A DNA stretch of 64,000 nucleotides from Mycolicibacterium neoaurum (lineage in GTDB: Bacteria; Actinomycetota; Actinomycetes; Mycobacteriales; Mycobacteriaceae), in the NCBI RefSeq assembly GCF_036946495.1, contig NZ_JAQIIX010000001.1, positions 186,001-250,000 on the forward strand, given 5' to 3'. The notes beneath the pieces were generated by a model. It was given only the letters and a program-made list of their open reading frames with translations, did not search any database and was not told the DNA's origin. Both the position numbers and the translations under genes were made by a program. Positions within the stretch are counted from its first letter, which is position 1. Every line of letters begins with the position of its first letter. Shown here one piece after another: positions 55,322 to 64,000 of the stretch.

Positions 55322-56740
55322 GTGCTCAACACACACCGCAAACGCGATATCGCGCTCTGGGATGCCGAAGATGTCGACGCCTGGGAATCCGGTGGGAAAG
55401 ACATCGCCAAGCGCAACCTGATCTGGTCGATCTTCGCTGAGCACGTGGGCTTTTCGGTGTGGTCGATCTGGTCGGTGATGGTCTTGTTCATGCCGCAGGA
55501 CGTCTTCGGCATCGACGCCGCGGGCAAGTTCTATCTGGTGGCAATGCCGACACTGGTCGGTGCGTTCATGCGCATCCCGTACACCATCGCCCCGGCCCGC
55601 TTCGGCGGCCGCAACTGGACCATCGTCAGCGCCCTGCTGTTGTTGATCCCGTTGGCGCTGACGCTGTGGGTGATGTCGCAGCCAGGCACGTCCTACACGA
55701 CGTTCATGCTGGTGGCGGCATTCGCCGGTCTGGGCGGTGGCAACTTCGCCTCCTCGATGACGAACATCAATGCGTTCTACCCGCAGCGTCTCAAGGGCTG
55801 GGCGCTCGGGCTCAACGCCGGCGGCGGCAACATCGGCGTGCCGGTCATCCAGCTGATCGGCCTGCTGATCATCGCCACCGTGAGCAACACGGCGCCCTAC
55901 CTGGTCTGCGCGATCTATCTGGTGCTCGTCGGCCTCGCAGCCCTCGGTGCCGCGTTCTTCATGGACAACCTCGGTAACCAGCGCTCCAATCTGGGAGCCA
56001 TGGTCGAGGCGATGCGATTCAAGCACTCCTGGGTGATGAGCTTCCTGTACATCGGCACGTTCGGCTCGTTCATCGGATTCAGCTTCGCATTCGGGCAGGT
56101 GCTACAGATCAACTTCCTCGCCGGCGGTGACACTGCGGCGCAGGCATCGCTGCATGCCGCGCAGATCGCCTTCCTCGGCCCGCTGCTCGGATCGATCTCG
56201 CGTCCGATCGGCGGCAAGCTCGCCGACAAGATCGGCGGGGGAAGGATCACCCTGTACGTGTTCGTCGCCATGATCTTCGCCGCCGGGATCCTCGTCGCCG
56301 CAGGCGTTCTCGACGACAGTACGGCCGGCGCACCCACCGGCGGTCAGATGATCGCCTATGTGGCCGGGTTCATCCTGCTGTTCATCCTGTCGGGCCTGGG
56401 CAACGGCTCCACGTACAAGATGATCCCGTCGATCTTCGAAGCCAAAGCGCAGGGCCACGACGAATGGAGCCGCGAGGAGAAGGCGGCGTGGTCGCGGAGC
56501 ATGTCCGGAGCCCTCATCGGGTTCGCCGGTGCGATCGGCGCACTGGGCGGAGTGTTCATCAACATCGTGCTGCGGATGTCCTATGTCAGCGACGCGAAGT
56601 CGGCGACCAATGCCTTCTGGGTCTTCCTCGGCTTCTACGTCATCTGCGCCATCGTGACCTGGGCCGTGTTCCTGCGGTTGTCCTCGTCGAAGGCCCCGGT
56701 CAGCCCGGCTGCGCTACCGGAATCGGTGGCCACCGCGTAA
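55322..56740 (+). CDS. narK: Nitrate/nitrite transporter, MFS NarK family
   Basis: A 472-residue major facilitator with twelve hydrophobic segments. The two nitrate signatures are present: GLGGGNFASSMTNINAFYPQRLKGWALGLNAGGGN (in part, about 138-172) and GNGSTYKMIPSIF (about 360-372). The first cytoplasmic stretch WDAEDVDAWESGGKDIAKRN is typical of mycobacterial NarK3-type proteins. The GTG at 55322 has GGGAGGA upstream. A strong hairpin terminator separates it from the nitrate reductase gene, which it should supply. Confidence 0.92.
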   Translation: MLNTHRKRDIALWDAEDVDAWESGGKDIAKRNLIWSIFAEHVGFSVWSIWSVMVLFMPQDVFGIDAAGKFYLVAMPTLVGAFMRIPYTIAPARFGGRNWTIVSALLLLIPLALTLWVMSQPGTSYTTFMLVAAFAGLGGGNFASSMTNINAFYPQRLKGWALGLNAGGGNIGVPVIQLIGLLIIATVSNTAPYLVCAIYLVLVGLAALGAAFFMDNLGNQRSNLGAMVEAMRFKHSWVMSFLYIGTFGSFIGFSFAFGQVLQINFLAGGDTAAQASLHAAQIAFLGPLLGSISRPIGGKLADKIGGGRITLYVFVAMIFAAGILVAAGVLDDSTAGAPTGGQMIAYVAGFILLFILSGLGNGSTYKMIPSIFEAKAQGHDEWSREEKAAWSRSMSGALIGFAGAIGALGGVFINIVLRMSYVSDAKSATNAFWVFLGFYVICAIVTWAVFLRLSSSKAPVSPAALPESVATA

Positions 56741-56748
56741 TCGGGCCG

Positions 56749-56804
56749 ACTCGGCCTCACGAAGCGCTCACCGCGGGGATGAGCGTCTTGTGAGGCCGAG
56801 TTTT
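56749..56804 (+). terminator. Intrinsic terminator after narK
   Basis: ACTCGGCCTCAC (56749-56760) pairs perfectly with GTGAGGCCGAGT (56790-56801), and TTT follows. The loop contains a second stem, CGCTCA (56765-56770) with TGAGCG (56780-56785). A perfect 12-bp GC stem with a T run is uncommon in mycobacteria. Confidence 0.8.
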
Positions 56805-56839
56805 CCTTGCCATAACGTCGCCTCAAAGGAGCCGGAACA

Positions 56840-59800
56840 GTGCCAGCACACGATGGTGGCATGTCGGTGACCACGCGGACCGCCTGCTCGTATTGCGGTG
56901 TGGGCTGCGGGATCGAGGTCACCACCACAACCGATCGCACTACCGGTCTGCCGGTGATCGCCAAGGTCAACGGTGACAAGCTGCATCCCACCAACCACGG
57001 CAGGTTGTGCACCAAGGGCGCCACTCACGCCGAGCTGATGGCCGCGACCGAGGGCAGGATGACCACCGCATTGGTGCGTCCCGAGCGGGGTGGCGAGCCG
57101 ATGGAAACCCCGGTCGAAGAAGCCGTGGCGCAAGCCGGAAACCGGCTGCGGGCCATCGTCGACGAACACGGGCCCGACGCGGTCGCGCTGTATGTATCGG
57201 GCCAGATGTCGCTGGAGGCACAATATCTGGCGACCAAGCTGGCCAAGGGTTATCTGCGCACCGTGCACATCGAATCGAACTCACGGTTGTGCATGGCCAG
57301 CGCGGGCACCGGCTACAAACAATCCCTCGGCGCCGACGGACCGCCGGGTTCCTACACCGATTTCGATTCGGCGAACCTGTTCTTCGTCATCGGCGCGAAC
57401 ATGGCCGATTGTCATCCGATCCTGTTCCTGCGCATGGCCGACCGGCTCAAGGCCGGCGCCAAGATGATCGTCGTCGACCCCCGGCGCACCGCCACCGCCG
57501 ACAAGGCCGACCTGTACCTGCCGATCGCACCGGGTACCGACCTCGCACTGCTCAACGGGCTGCTGCATCTGCTCGTCGTGAACGGAGACATCGACGAGGA
57601 ATTCATCGCCGAACACACCGAGGGTTGGCAGGATATGCCGGCGTTCCTCGCCGATTACCCGCCCGCCCGGGTCGCCGCCATCACCGGGTTGGACGAGGCA
57701 GATATCCGCACCGCCGCATCGATGATCGCCGCGGCAGGGGAGTGGATGACGTGCTGGACCATGGGCCTGAACCAGAGCACCCACGGCACCGGGAACACCA
57801 ACGCCATCTGCAACCTGCATCTGGCCACCGGTGCGATCTGCCGGCCGGGAAGCGGGCCGATGTCGCTGACCGGACAACCCAACGCGATGGGCGGCCGCGA
57901 GATGGGTTATATGGGACCGGGCCTGCCCGGTCAGCGGGCGGTGCTCTCGGCCGAGGACCGGGCGTTCTGCGAGGAACAATGGGGCCTGGAACCGGGCACA
58001 ATCCGGTCCGACGTCGGCCCGGGCACGGTAGCCATGTTCGAACAGGCCGCCGCCGGTGAGATCAAGGCCTGCTGGATCATCTGCACCAATCCCGTTGTCT
58101 CCGTGCCCAACCGATCGACCGTCATCGCCGCCCTGGAAGCGGCCGAGCTCGTCATCACCCAGGACGCCTATATTGACACGGCCACGAACCGTTACGCCGA
58201 TATCGTGCTGCCTGCCGCACTGTGGTCCGAGTGCGACGCGGTGATGGTCAACTCCGAGCGCAACATCACCCTGCTGCAGCAGTCGGTGGCACCGGTGGGC
58301 CAGGCGCGGCCGGACTGGGAGTTGATCTGCGGTGTCGCCGAATATCTGGGTTTCGGTGACGATTTCGCCTACAAGTCCAGCGCCCAGATCTTCGACGAGA
58401 TCCGTCGCTTCGCCAATCCCCGCACGGGATACGACCTGCGCGGCGTCAGCTATGACCGGCTGCGTGAGACACCCGTGCAATGGCCCTGCCCACCCGCCGA
58501 TCCCGACGACCGCCACCCCATCCGATACCTCAATGACGGTGTATCGCAGACCCTGCACGTCGACGCCGACGGGCACCGGCCCCGGCTGGCGTTTCCGACA
58601 CCGTCACGGCGGGCACAATTCCTCGCCCGGCCGCACATGGACCCGCGCGAACTGCCCGATGACGATTATCCGATGGTGCTCAACACCGGTCGGCTGCAGC
58701 ATCAGTGGCACACCATGACCAAGACCGGACGCGTGGCCAAACTCAACAAACTCGATGCCTCGCCGTTCGTCGAGATCCACCCCGATGATGCCGCGGCGCT
58801 GGGCATCACCGCCGCCCACCACGTCGAGCTCACCTCCCGGCGTGGTCGCGTCGTGTTGCCCGCAGCCATCAGCGAACGGGTGCGCCGGGGCAACGTGTGG
58901 GCGCCGTTCCACTGGAACGACGAGCACGGCGAGTATCTCGCCGTCAACGCCGTCACCAACGATGCCGTCGACGCGGACTCCCTGCAACCGGAACTGAAAG
59001 TGTGTGCCGTGCGGCTACGGCCCATCGAGGTGGCCGCCCCCGATCCGCTCGGTCTGCGCACGGCCGCACCACAATTCACCGACGACGAGAGGCTCTACCT
59101 GTCCGGGTTCTTCACCGGTTTGGACGCGACACCGGGCGGCGTCCCGGTCTTGCCGCTCTCGGCGCCGGTGCGCCCGGCGGTCCGACTGTGGGTCGACGGA
59201 CTGCTGGCGGGCACCTACTCACGCACACCCGAGCAACCCGCCACCGGGCCATTGGTGCTGTGGGCTTCCCAGACCGGCAACGCCGAGGAGTTCGCGACCG
59301 GGCTGGCCGCGCGGATCGCCGGCGCCCGATCGGTCATCATGGACGAGGCAACCTTGGACGATGTCGCCGCGGCGACCGAGGTGTTGGTGATCACCAGCAC
59401 CTTCGGTGACGGTGGGCCACCGGACAATGGTGCGGACTTCTGGGACCGGTTGTGCCGCGCCGACGCGCCACCGTTGACCGGGGTGCGTTACTCGGTGCTC
59501 GGTATCGGAGACAAGGCGTACGCCAACTTCTGCGGTCACGCCAAGGCCCTGGATGCCCGCCTGGCCGAGCTGGGCGCGGTCCGGACACACGAGCTGGTCG
59601 AGTGCGAATCGCACGACGAGGCACCGATGGCCGCCTGGGCCGCCGCGGTCACCACCGCACCTACCGCTACCGCACCCGAACACACGCGTACAACCACACC
59701 CGCTCCACCGTTGACCCGCGGCAATCCGCTGTCGGCGCCGGTGAGCCGCAACATTCGCCTGACCCCGGTGGCGGCCGCCAAGGAAGTGCGCCACATCGGG

Positions 59801-60820
59801 TTCGACATCACCGAGCATGCCGCCGAACACGGCATGAGCTATGCCGCCGGGGATTCCCTCGGGGTGTTCGTCGGCAACGATGCCGACTCGGTGCGGGCCT
59901 GGCTGGCAGCCACCGGACTGTCCGGTGACGAGATCGTCGAGGTCGACGGCGCCGAGGTCGACCTGCGCACCGCGCTGACGCATTCCTATGACCTGTGCAA
60001 GGTGACCCCGAACCTGCTCGGGTTCGTCACCGAGCGGTGCGCGCAGGCGAAGGTGCTGCGTCGATCCGGCGCGAAACTCGACAGCTGGCTCGCCGGCCGC
60101 AACGGTCTGGACATCGTCGGGGAGTTTCCCGTCCGGGCCGACGCTGCCGAATGGCTGGACGCGCTCGTCCGGCTCACCCCCCGGCAGTACTCCATCTCGT
60201 CGAGTCCGTTGGTGAGCCCGGACGAGGTGCAGTTGACGGTGTCGGTGGTGCGCTATCGCACCGCCCGGGGCATCACGCGCGGCGGCGTCGCCTCGACGTT
60301 CCTGGCCGACCGGGCACAGGCAGCACCGGTGTTCGTGCAGCGCTCGCCGAACTTCCGCCCGCCCGAGGACTCGACGACACCGATGATCATGGTGGGACCG
60401 GGCACCGGGATCGCGCCGTTCCGGGCGTTCCTGCAGGAGCGTCGCGCACTCGGCCACCGCGGCCGCAACTGGCTGTTCTTCGGTGACCAACATCGCGACC
60501 AGAACTTCTATTACCGCGAAGACGTGCAGGGCATGGTCGACGACGGCTTCCTCAGCCGACTGGACCTCGCCTTCTCACGCGACCAGCCACGTCGGGTGTA
60601 TGTCCAGCACAAGATGGCCGAACGCGGCGCCGACCTGTGGCGCTGGCTGCAGGACGGTGCGCATTTCTACGTCTGTGGTGACGCGAGCCGGATGGCCGCC
60701 GATGTCGACGCGGCGCTGCTGGCGATCATCCGCAAGCACGGATCGCTGTCCGTCGAGGCCGCCAACGATTACAAGAAGGAGCTCGTCGCCACCAAGCGAT
60801 ACGTCCGTGACGTGTATTGA
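56840..60820 (+). CDS. nasN: Fused assimilatory nitrate reductase with diflavin module (NasN-type)
   Basis: A 1326-residue single-chain nitrate reductase. The N-terminal 730 or so residues are a molybdopterin oxidoreductase with a [4Fe-4S] motif (C16, C19, C23, C57) and an Mo-bis-MGD fold. Then come a flavodoxin-like FMN domain (WASQTGNAEEF, about 808) and a P450-reductase-type FAD/NADPH domain (RQYSISSS, about 1116; GPGTGIAPFR, about 1187), ending in an aromatic residue. It can take electrons directly from NADPH. This architecture matches NasN described in M. smegmatis. AAAGGAG precedes the GTG at 56840. An ATG at 56861 is an alternative. Confidence 0.93.
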   Translation: MPAHDGGMSVTTRTACSYCGVGCGIEVTTTTDRTTGLPVIAKVNGDKLHPTNHGRLCTKGATHAELMAATEGRMTTALVRPERGGEPMETPVEEAVAQAGNRLRAIVDEHGPDAVALYVSGQMSLEAQYLATKLAKGYLRTVHIESNSRLCMASAGTGYKQSLGADGPPGSYTDFDSANLFFVIGANMADCHPILFLRMADRLKAGAKMIVVDPRRTATADKADLYLPIAPGTDLALLNGLLHLLVVNGDIDEEFIAEHTEGWQDMPAFLADYPPARVAAITGLDEADIRTAASMIAAAGEWMTCWTMGLNQSTHGTGNTNAICNLHLATGAICRPGSGPMSLTGQPNAMGGREMGYMGPGLPGQRAVLSAEDRAFCEEQWGLEPGTIRSDVGPGTVAMFEQAAAGEIKACWIICTNPVVSVPNRSTVIAALEAAELVITQDAYIDTATNRYADIVLPAALWSECDAVMVNSERNITLLQQSVAPVGQARPDWELICGVAEYLGFGDDFAYKSSAQIFDEIRRFANPRTGYDLRGVSYDRLRETPVQWPCPPADPDDRHPIRYLNDGVSQTLHVDADGHRPRLAFPTPSRRAQFLARPHMDPRELPDDDYPMVLNTGRLQHQWHTMTKTGRVAKLNKLDASPFVEIHPDDAAALGITAAHHVELTSRRGRVVLPAAISERVRRGNVWAPFHWNDEHGEYLAVNAVTNDAVDADSLQPELKVCAVRLRPIEVAAPDPLGLRTAAPQFTDDERLYLSGFFTGLDATPGGVPVLPLSAPVRPAVRLWVDGLLAGTYSRTPEQPATGPLVLWASQTGNAEEFATGLAARIAGARSVIMDEATLDDVAAATEVLVITSTFGDGGPPDNGADFWDRLCRADAPPLTGVRYSVLGIGDKAYANFCGHAKALDARLAELGAVRTHELVECESHDEAPMAAWAAAVTTAPTATAPEHTRTTTPAPPLTRGNPLSAPVSRNIRLTPVAAAKEVRHIGFDITEHAAEHGMSYAAGDSLGVFVGNDADSVRAWLAATGLSGDEIVEVDGAEVDLRTALTHSYDLCKVTPNLLGFVTERCAQAKVLRRSGAKLDSWLAGRNGLDIVGEFPVRADAAEWLDALVRLTPRQYSISSSPLVSPDEVQLTVSVVRYRTARGITRGGVASTFLADRAQAAPVFVQRSPNFRPPEDSTTPMIMVGPGTGIAPFRAFLQERRALGHRGRNWLFFGDQHRDQNFYYREDVQGMVDDGFLSRLDLAFSRDQPRRVYVQHKMAERGADLWRWLQDGAHFYVCGDASRMAADVDAALLAIIRKHGSLSVEAANDYKKELVATKRYVRDVY

Positions 60821-60900
60821 TCGATCAGCGTGAATAAAAATCCACTCGCGTTGGTTGCATGTGTCGTACGAACCAGAACTTGGATCAGGAGACACGAAAC

Positions 60901-61110
60901 ATGAGTTGGCAGACCGGTGACACTGTGACCGCCAGCCGCGAGATCGACGAAATGGATGTCCAGACGGTGCCGGAAGGCGCCGTCGGCACGGTGGCCGAGA
61001 CCACGGTCTTCGGAAAGCCCAAGGTGGTCTGCTTCACAGTGCCCACGGTGTGGGGCAACAAGCGCGCCTGCGTGCACGTGCACCGCGGCGACGTGGAACT
61101 GGCCGGCTGA
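60901..61110 (+). CDS. Small beta-rich protein following the nitrate reductase, unknown function
   Basis: A 69-residue protein with the pattern GDTVTASREID ... VPEGAVGTVAET, like the SH3-like barrels of NifZ and KOW proteins. AGGAG lies 10 bp before the ATG, so this start is well supported; an upstream ATG at 60859 has none. It lies 80 bp after nasN on the same strand and may be co-transcribed. A role in reductase maturation is only a guess. Confidence 0.6.
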   Translation: MSWQTGDTVTASREIDEMDVQTVPEGAVGTVAETTVFGKPKVVCFTVPTVWGNKRACVHVHRGDVELAG

Positions 61111-61117
61111 CGCCCAG

Positions 61118-62125
61118 TCAGCTGTTCCTTCTCAGGACGTCGGCGATCATCTCCACGGCGTCGACATTGCGCAGTGACGGGTCCAGCGCGGTGCCGGGTA
61201 CCACGACATAACGCTGTTCGCGGACGGCGGTGAGCTGCCGGGCCAACGGATCGCTTTCCAAGAAGGCGATCTTGGCGGCGGCAGTGTCGCCGTCGTCGCC
61301 GCGGGTCAGGTCGGCGAGCACCAGCACGTCGGGATCGCGGTCCAGAATCGCTTCCCAGGACGTTTCCGGCCACAGTTGGCGGCTGTCGGCGAAGGCATTA
61401 CGCGCGCCGACGGCATCGGTGATCATTCCCGGGGCGCCGCAGCAACCCGCGATATAGGGCGCCCTGGTCGCCGAGTACCAGTACATCAGGCTGGTGTCGG
61501 AGGAGTTCAGACCGTCGGTGGCGGACCGGACTCGATCTTTCAGTGACGTCACGAGTCGTGCCGCTTCCTCGTTGACCCCGAATATCTGTGCGATATCTCC
61601 GATTTCGATATAGATGTCCTCGAAGGTCAAGGCGCGGTGCTGTTCGGCCTGCTGTCCGCTGCACTCGCTCGCCGACAGGTAGGTGGGGATGCCCAACTCG
61701 GAAAAGCGTTCCCGCGATGCGACGCCCTGGTCGGAGAACGTGTAGGCGAACGTCGCGTAGACGAAGTCGGGTTCGGTGTCCAGAACGGTTTCCAGCGAGG
61801 GGAAATCGGCGCTCAGTTCGGGAACCTTCGCGTTGGCCTCGGCGAGTTGCGCCGGCACGGGTTCGTTCCACGATGCGGTGCCGACCATCCGATCGGCCAA
61901 CCCCAGGGTGAGCATCAGCTCGGTCGCTGGCTGATTGATGGAGATGGCGCGTGCCGGCGCAGCGGCAACCTCGACGTCGACGCCGCAGTTCTGCAGTGCG
62001 ACCGGGAATCCCGCGCCGGCCGCCGGTGTCGCCGATGCGCCGGCCGGGTCGGGAGTCCGGGTACCGCATCCCGAGACCAACATCGACACCGCGCCCAGAG
62101 CGCCGATGACGCGCTGCCACGACAT
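61118..62125 (-). CDS. ABC transporter substrate-binding lipoprotein (corrinoid/metallophore type)
   Basis: A 335-residue periplasmic-binding-type lipoprotein. The N-terminal signal ends in a lipobox, LVSGC, with C20 as the lipid-anchored Cys, followed by an Ala/Pro linker. The body has the helical backbone of the BtuF/FhuD class (AISINQPATELMLTLGLADRMVG). Its operon lies behind a cobalamin riboswitch, favouring a corrinoid ligand. Similar actinobacterial proteins have been annotated as F420-0 carriers. No permease or ATPase is adjacent. ATG 62125 overlaps the methyltransferase stop by one base; GTG 62128 is possible. Confidence 0.8.
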   Translation of the reverse strand: MSWQRVIGALGAVSMLVSGCGTRTPDPAGASATPAAGAGFPVALQNCGVDVEVAAAPARAISINQPATELMLTLGLADRMVGTASWNEPVPAQLAEANAKVPELSADFPSLETVLDTEPDFVYATFAYTFSDQGVASRERFSELGIPTYLSASECSGQQAEQHRALTFEDIYIEIGDIAQIFGVNEEAARLVTSLKDRVRSATDGLNSSDTSLMYWYSATRAPYIAGCCGAPGMITDAVGARNAFADSRQLWPETSWEAILDRDPDVLVLADLTRGDDGDTAAAKIAFLESDPLARQLTAVREQRYVVVPGTALDPSLRNVDAVEMIADVLRRNS

Positions 62126-62907
62126 CACTTGACCCCCATGACCACGTAGTCGTCGAGCAGTTGCCAGACGGTGGCGACCTCGGAGAAACCGGCTTGGGCC
62201 AATGCAGCGAGATGGAAGTCCACCGCCGTGGTGGGCGGTGGGTTTCGGTGCGCAAACCGCTGCTCGCGCAGTGCCGCCAAGTCGGCTACGCCGTCGCGCG
62301 CGGTCGCCGTGGACCACCACTGATCCCAGGTGGGCGATCCCGCGGCGTGTGCCCGCGCCTGGGTGCCGGCGTCGTGTGCTTCGGCCAGCCTGCGCAGGGT
62401 CGGCTGGCGACCGTCGAACCGGAAGTGGTCGCCATTGAGCAGAATGCCGTTGTCGGACAGCATCTCTGCCGCAGCGGTGTACACGCTCAACAATGTTTGC
62501 GGGGTCAGCCAGTGCAGCGCGGTTGTGGAGACGAACGCCGATATCGGTGTGCCCGCCGTGGCCGTCGCCACCGCGTCCGGCCAGGTGTCCTCGGCAAGGT
62601 CGGCCTCGACGACGATGACACGGTCATGGGCGCCGAGCGTCCGACCGGCCAGATCGAGCAGCAGCGGGTCGAAATCGAGGGCGATCACCCGGGCACCGGG
62701 GAGTGCGTCGAGGATGCGGGCGCTCAACGATCCCGGCCCGCAGGCCAGGTCGACGACCACGGGTTCCTCGCCGCAGGCCAGTCCGATGATGTCGGTGATG
62801 GCACGGAAGCGGGATTCGCGGCCCGCGATATAGGCCGATTGTTGGTCATCCCACGCCCGTACGAGGTCGGCGGGATCGGCGAGATCGCCATGGACAGATG
62901 CGGACAT
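62125..62907 (-). CDS. SAM-dependent methyltransferase (class I) under a cobalamin riboswitch
   Basis: A 260-residue Rossmann methyltransferase with SAM motif I VVDLACGPGSLSARIL (about 51-66), the acidic end of the second strand in VIALDFDP, and ALHWLTP. AAGGA precedes the ATG at 62907; ATG 62925 is possible. The substrate is unknown. It leads an operon with the binding lipoprotein and lies about 70 bp after the riboswitch, so it should be made when cobalamin is scarce. A role in corrinoid handling or B12-independent replacement is conceivable. Confidence 0.8.
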   Translation of the reverse strand: MSASVHGDLADPADLVRAWDDQQSAYIAGRESRFRAITDIIGLACGEEPVVVDLACGPGSLSARILDALPGARVIALDFDPLLLDLAGRTLGAHDRVIVVEADLAEDTWPDAVATATAGTPISAFVSTTALHWLTPQTLLSVYTAAAEMLSDNGILLNGDHFRFDGRQPTLRRLAEAHDAGTQARAHAAGSPTWDQWWSTATARDGVADLAALREQRFAHRNPPPTTAVDFHLAALAQAGFSEVATVWQLLDDYVVMGVK

Positions 62908-62957
62908 GAGGGATTCCTTCGGCATCAGGGGCCTGATCAGCGAGACCCGGTGACAAG

Positions 62958-63150
62958 CCGCGACACGCCGTCGCGGATGCCAGCAGGTATTCGGACTCGG
63001 GGGTCGTCCTCGGCGGGACGCCTTCCCGGGAGCATGCACTCCCAGTGGCACGTGGCCCGCCTCGTCATCCCCTCACCGCTGCGCGTCAGTCCCGGATTCA
63101 CACCGGGTTCCCTACTCCCTGCGGAGGTGACTGGCCCGCACAGGCTAGCA
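62958..63150 (-). promoter_or_regulatory. Cobalamin riboswitch
   Basis: Read on the minus strand, the region has the B12 class features. A GGGAACCCGGTGTGAATCCGG core (about 63086-63107) is followed by GACTG. The B12 box is GCCACTG (63043-63049), and GAATACCTGC (62981-62990) ends the aptamer. Downstream, CCGCGAC and GTCGCGG (62958-62976) form a perfect 7-bp hairpin that may be the expression platform. It controls the methyltransferase and lipoprotein genes. Confidence 0.9.
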
Positions 63151-63157
63151 GGGTGAG

Positions 63158-64000
63158 CTACACCGCATCGATGTCTCGGGCCGCGCCCTTGTCGGCCGAG
63201 AGTGCCAGCGCGGCGTACGCACGCAGGGCCGCCGACACCGTGCGAGGCCGATCCTTGGGCCGGTACCCGCCCGCGGCCTCCAGGGCCACGCGCCGACGCT
63301 CCAGTTCCGCGTGCGGCACGTCGACCTCGATGCTGCGGCGCGGGATGTCGATGGTGATCAGGTCACCGTCGGCGACCAACGCAATGGTGCCGCCGGCGGC
63401 CGCCTCGGGGGAGACGTGGCCGATGGACAGACCCGACGTACCGCCGGAGAACCGACCGTCGGTGATCAGTGCGCATTGCGTGCCCAGCCCGCGGCCCTTC
63501 AAATAGGCCGTCGGATAGAGCATTTCCTGCATGCCCGGGCCGCCCTTCGGCCCCTCGTAACGGATCACGACCACATCGCCGGGCTGCACCCGTCCGGAAA
63601 GGATGGCGTCGACGGCGTCCTCCTGCGATTCCAGCACCACGGCCGGACCGGAGAACGTCCAGATGGATTCGTCGACGCCGGCCGTCTTGACGATGCAGCC
63701 GTCCACCGACAGGTTGCCGCGCAGTACGGCCAGCCCGCCGTCGGCGGAATAGGCGTGGGCCACATCACGGATGCAACCGCTCTCGGCGTCGGTGTCCAGG
63801 CTGTCCCACCGCTCGGACTGGGAGAACGCCGATGCCGACCGCACGCATCCGGGGGCGGCGTGGAACAGTTCGACGGCCTCCGCCGACGGGGATCCGCCGC
63901 GAATATCCCATGCGCGCAACCACTCCGCGAGCGAGCCCGAGTGCACGGTGTGCACCGTCTCGTGCAGATGACCGCCCCGCCACAGCTCGCCGAGGATGGC
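63158..64000 (-). CDS. ilvD: Dihydroxy-acid dehydratase, 3' part (continues beyond the window)
   Basis: The C-terminal 280 residues of an iron-sulfur dehydratase of valine and isoleucine synthesis. Family stretches include GGLAVLRGNLSVDGCIVKTAGV, VVIRYEGPKGGPGMQEML and CALITDGRFSGGTSGLSIGHVSPEAA, the last with the active-site Ser. The gene has no start inside the window; reading is open to 64000. It is followed, on the same strand, by the cobalamin riboswitch 8 bp later. Confidence 0.93.
   Translation of the reverse strand, partial: AILGELWRGGHLHETVHTVHSGSLAEWLRAWDIRGGSPSAEAVELFHAAPGCVRSASAFSQSERWDSLDTDAESGCIRDVAHAYSADGGLAVLRGNLSVDGCIVKTAGVDESIWTFSGPAVVLESQEDAVDAILSGRVQPGDVVVIRYEGPKGGPGMQEMLYPTAYLKGRGLGTQCALITDGRFSGGTSGLSIGHVSPEAAAGGTIALVADGDLITIDIPRRSIEVDVPHAELERRRVALEAAGGYRPKDRPRTVSAALRAYAALALSADKGAARDIDAV

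Overview
The window is high-GC, gene-dense actinobacterial DNA. Gene order (dnaE1, ilvA, treZ-treY-treX, bioA-bioF-bioD, bioB, nadA-nadB-nadC, the his operon with impA, bcpB, trpE-trpC-trpB-trpA, lgt) follows the Mycobacterium tuberculosis Rv1547-Rv1614 region. The extra genes (BioQ beside bioB, a DNA methylase pair after hisI, a second leuA, a fused diflavin nitrate reductase) point to a fast-growing Mycolicibacterium. Many starts are GTG, neighbouring genes often overlap as ATGA or GTGA, and several promoters have a TANNNT -10 placed so that the transcript begins at or near the start codon.

Layout. 1-8.7 kb: a GT87 mannosyltransferase, a three-gene Drr-like ABC exporter, dnaE1, and a MerR regulator divergent from a small flavin/F420-type oxidoreductase. 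8.8-18.4 kb: ilvA, then a minus-strand operon of an OafA-like acyltransferase, treX, treY and treZ. 18.4-24.7 kb: biotin genes with their TetR repressor BioQ, two BioQ operator regions, bioB and the biotin synthase auxiliary protein BsaP; a 2'-5' RNA ligase-like gene here is frameshifted. 24.7-30.3 kb: a secreted lipase, NrtR with a clear operator, and nadA-nadB-nadC. 30.3-33.3 kb: a PrsW-like membrane protease coupled to an unknown exported protein, a LysE exporter and a deazaflavin-type enzyme. 33.3-39.8 kb: hisD-C-B-H-A-impA-F-I, with three tandem 38-bp repeats between hisF and hisI that form a chain of overlapping mini-ORFs. 39.9-43.9 kb: a gamma-type N6-adenine methylase with a possible endonuclease, an ABC ATPase and a GntR regulator. 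44-46.2 kb: a Leu-rich leader peptide, competing hairpins, a second leuA, and bcpB. 46.3-53.4 kb: trpE, a Trp-associated membrane protein, trpC, trpB, trpA and lgt with a very long acidic repetitive tail. 53.4-61.1 kb: a DUF222/HNH (13E12-type) gene, narK, a strong terminator, a NasN-type nitrate reductase and a 69-residue partner. 61.1-64 kb: a periplasmic binding lipoprotein and a methyltransferase behind a cobalamin riboswitch, then the 3' part of ilvD.

Most of the window is amino-acid, vitamin and cofactor biosynthesis under local control: BioQ for biotin, NrtR for NAD, probable attenuation for leuA, and a B12 riboswitch for the last operon. trpF is absent from the trp cluster, which fits the actinobacterial use of HisA as the bifunctional isomerase PriA. 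The least explained items are the mini-ORF repeat chain, the methylase and its partner, the leuA leader, the lgt tail, and the B12-controlled methyltransferase/lipoprotein pair. No tRNA, rRNA, CRISPR array or complete insertion sequence was seen.
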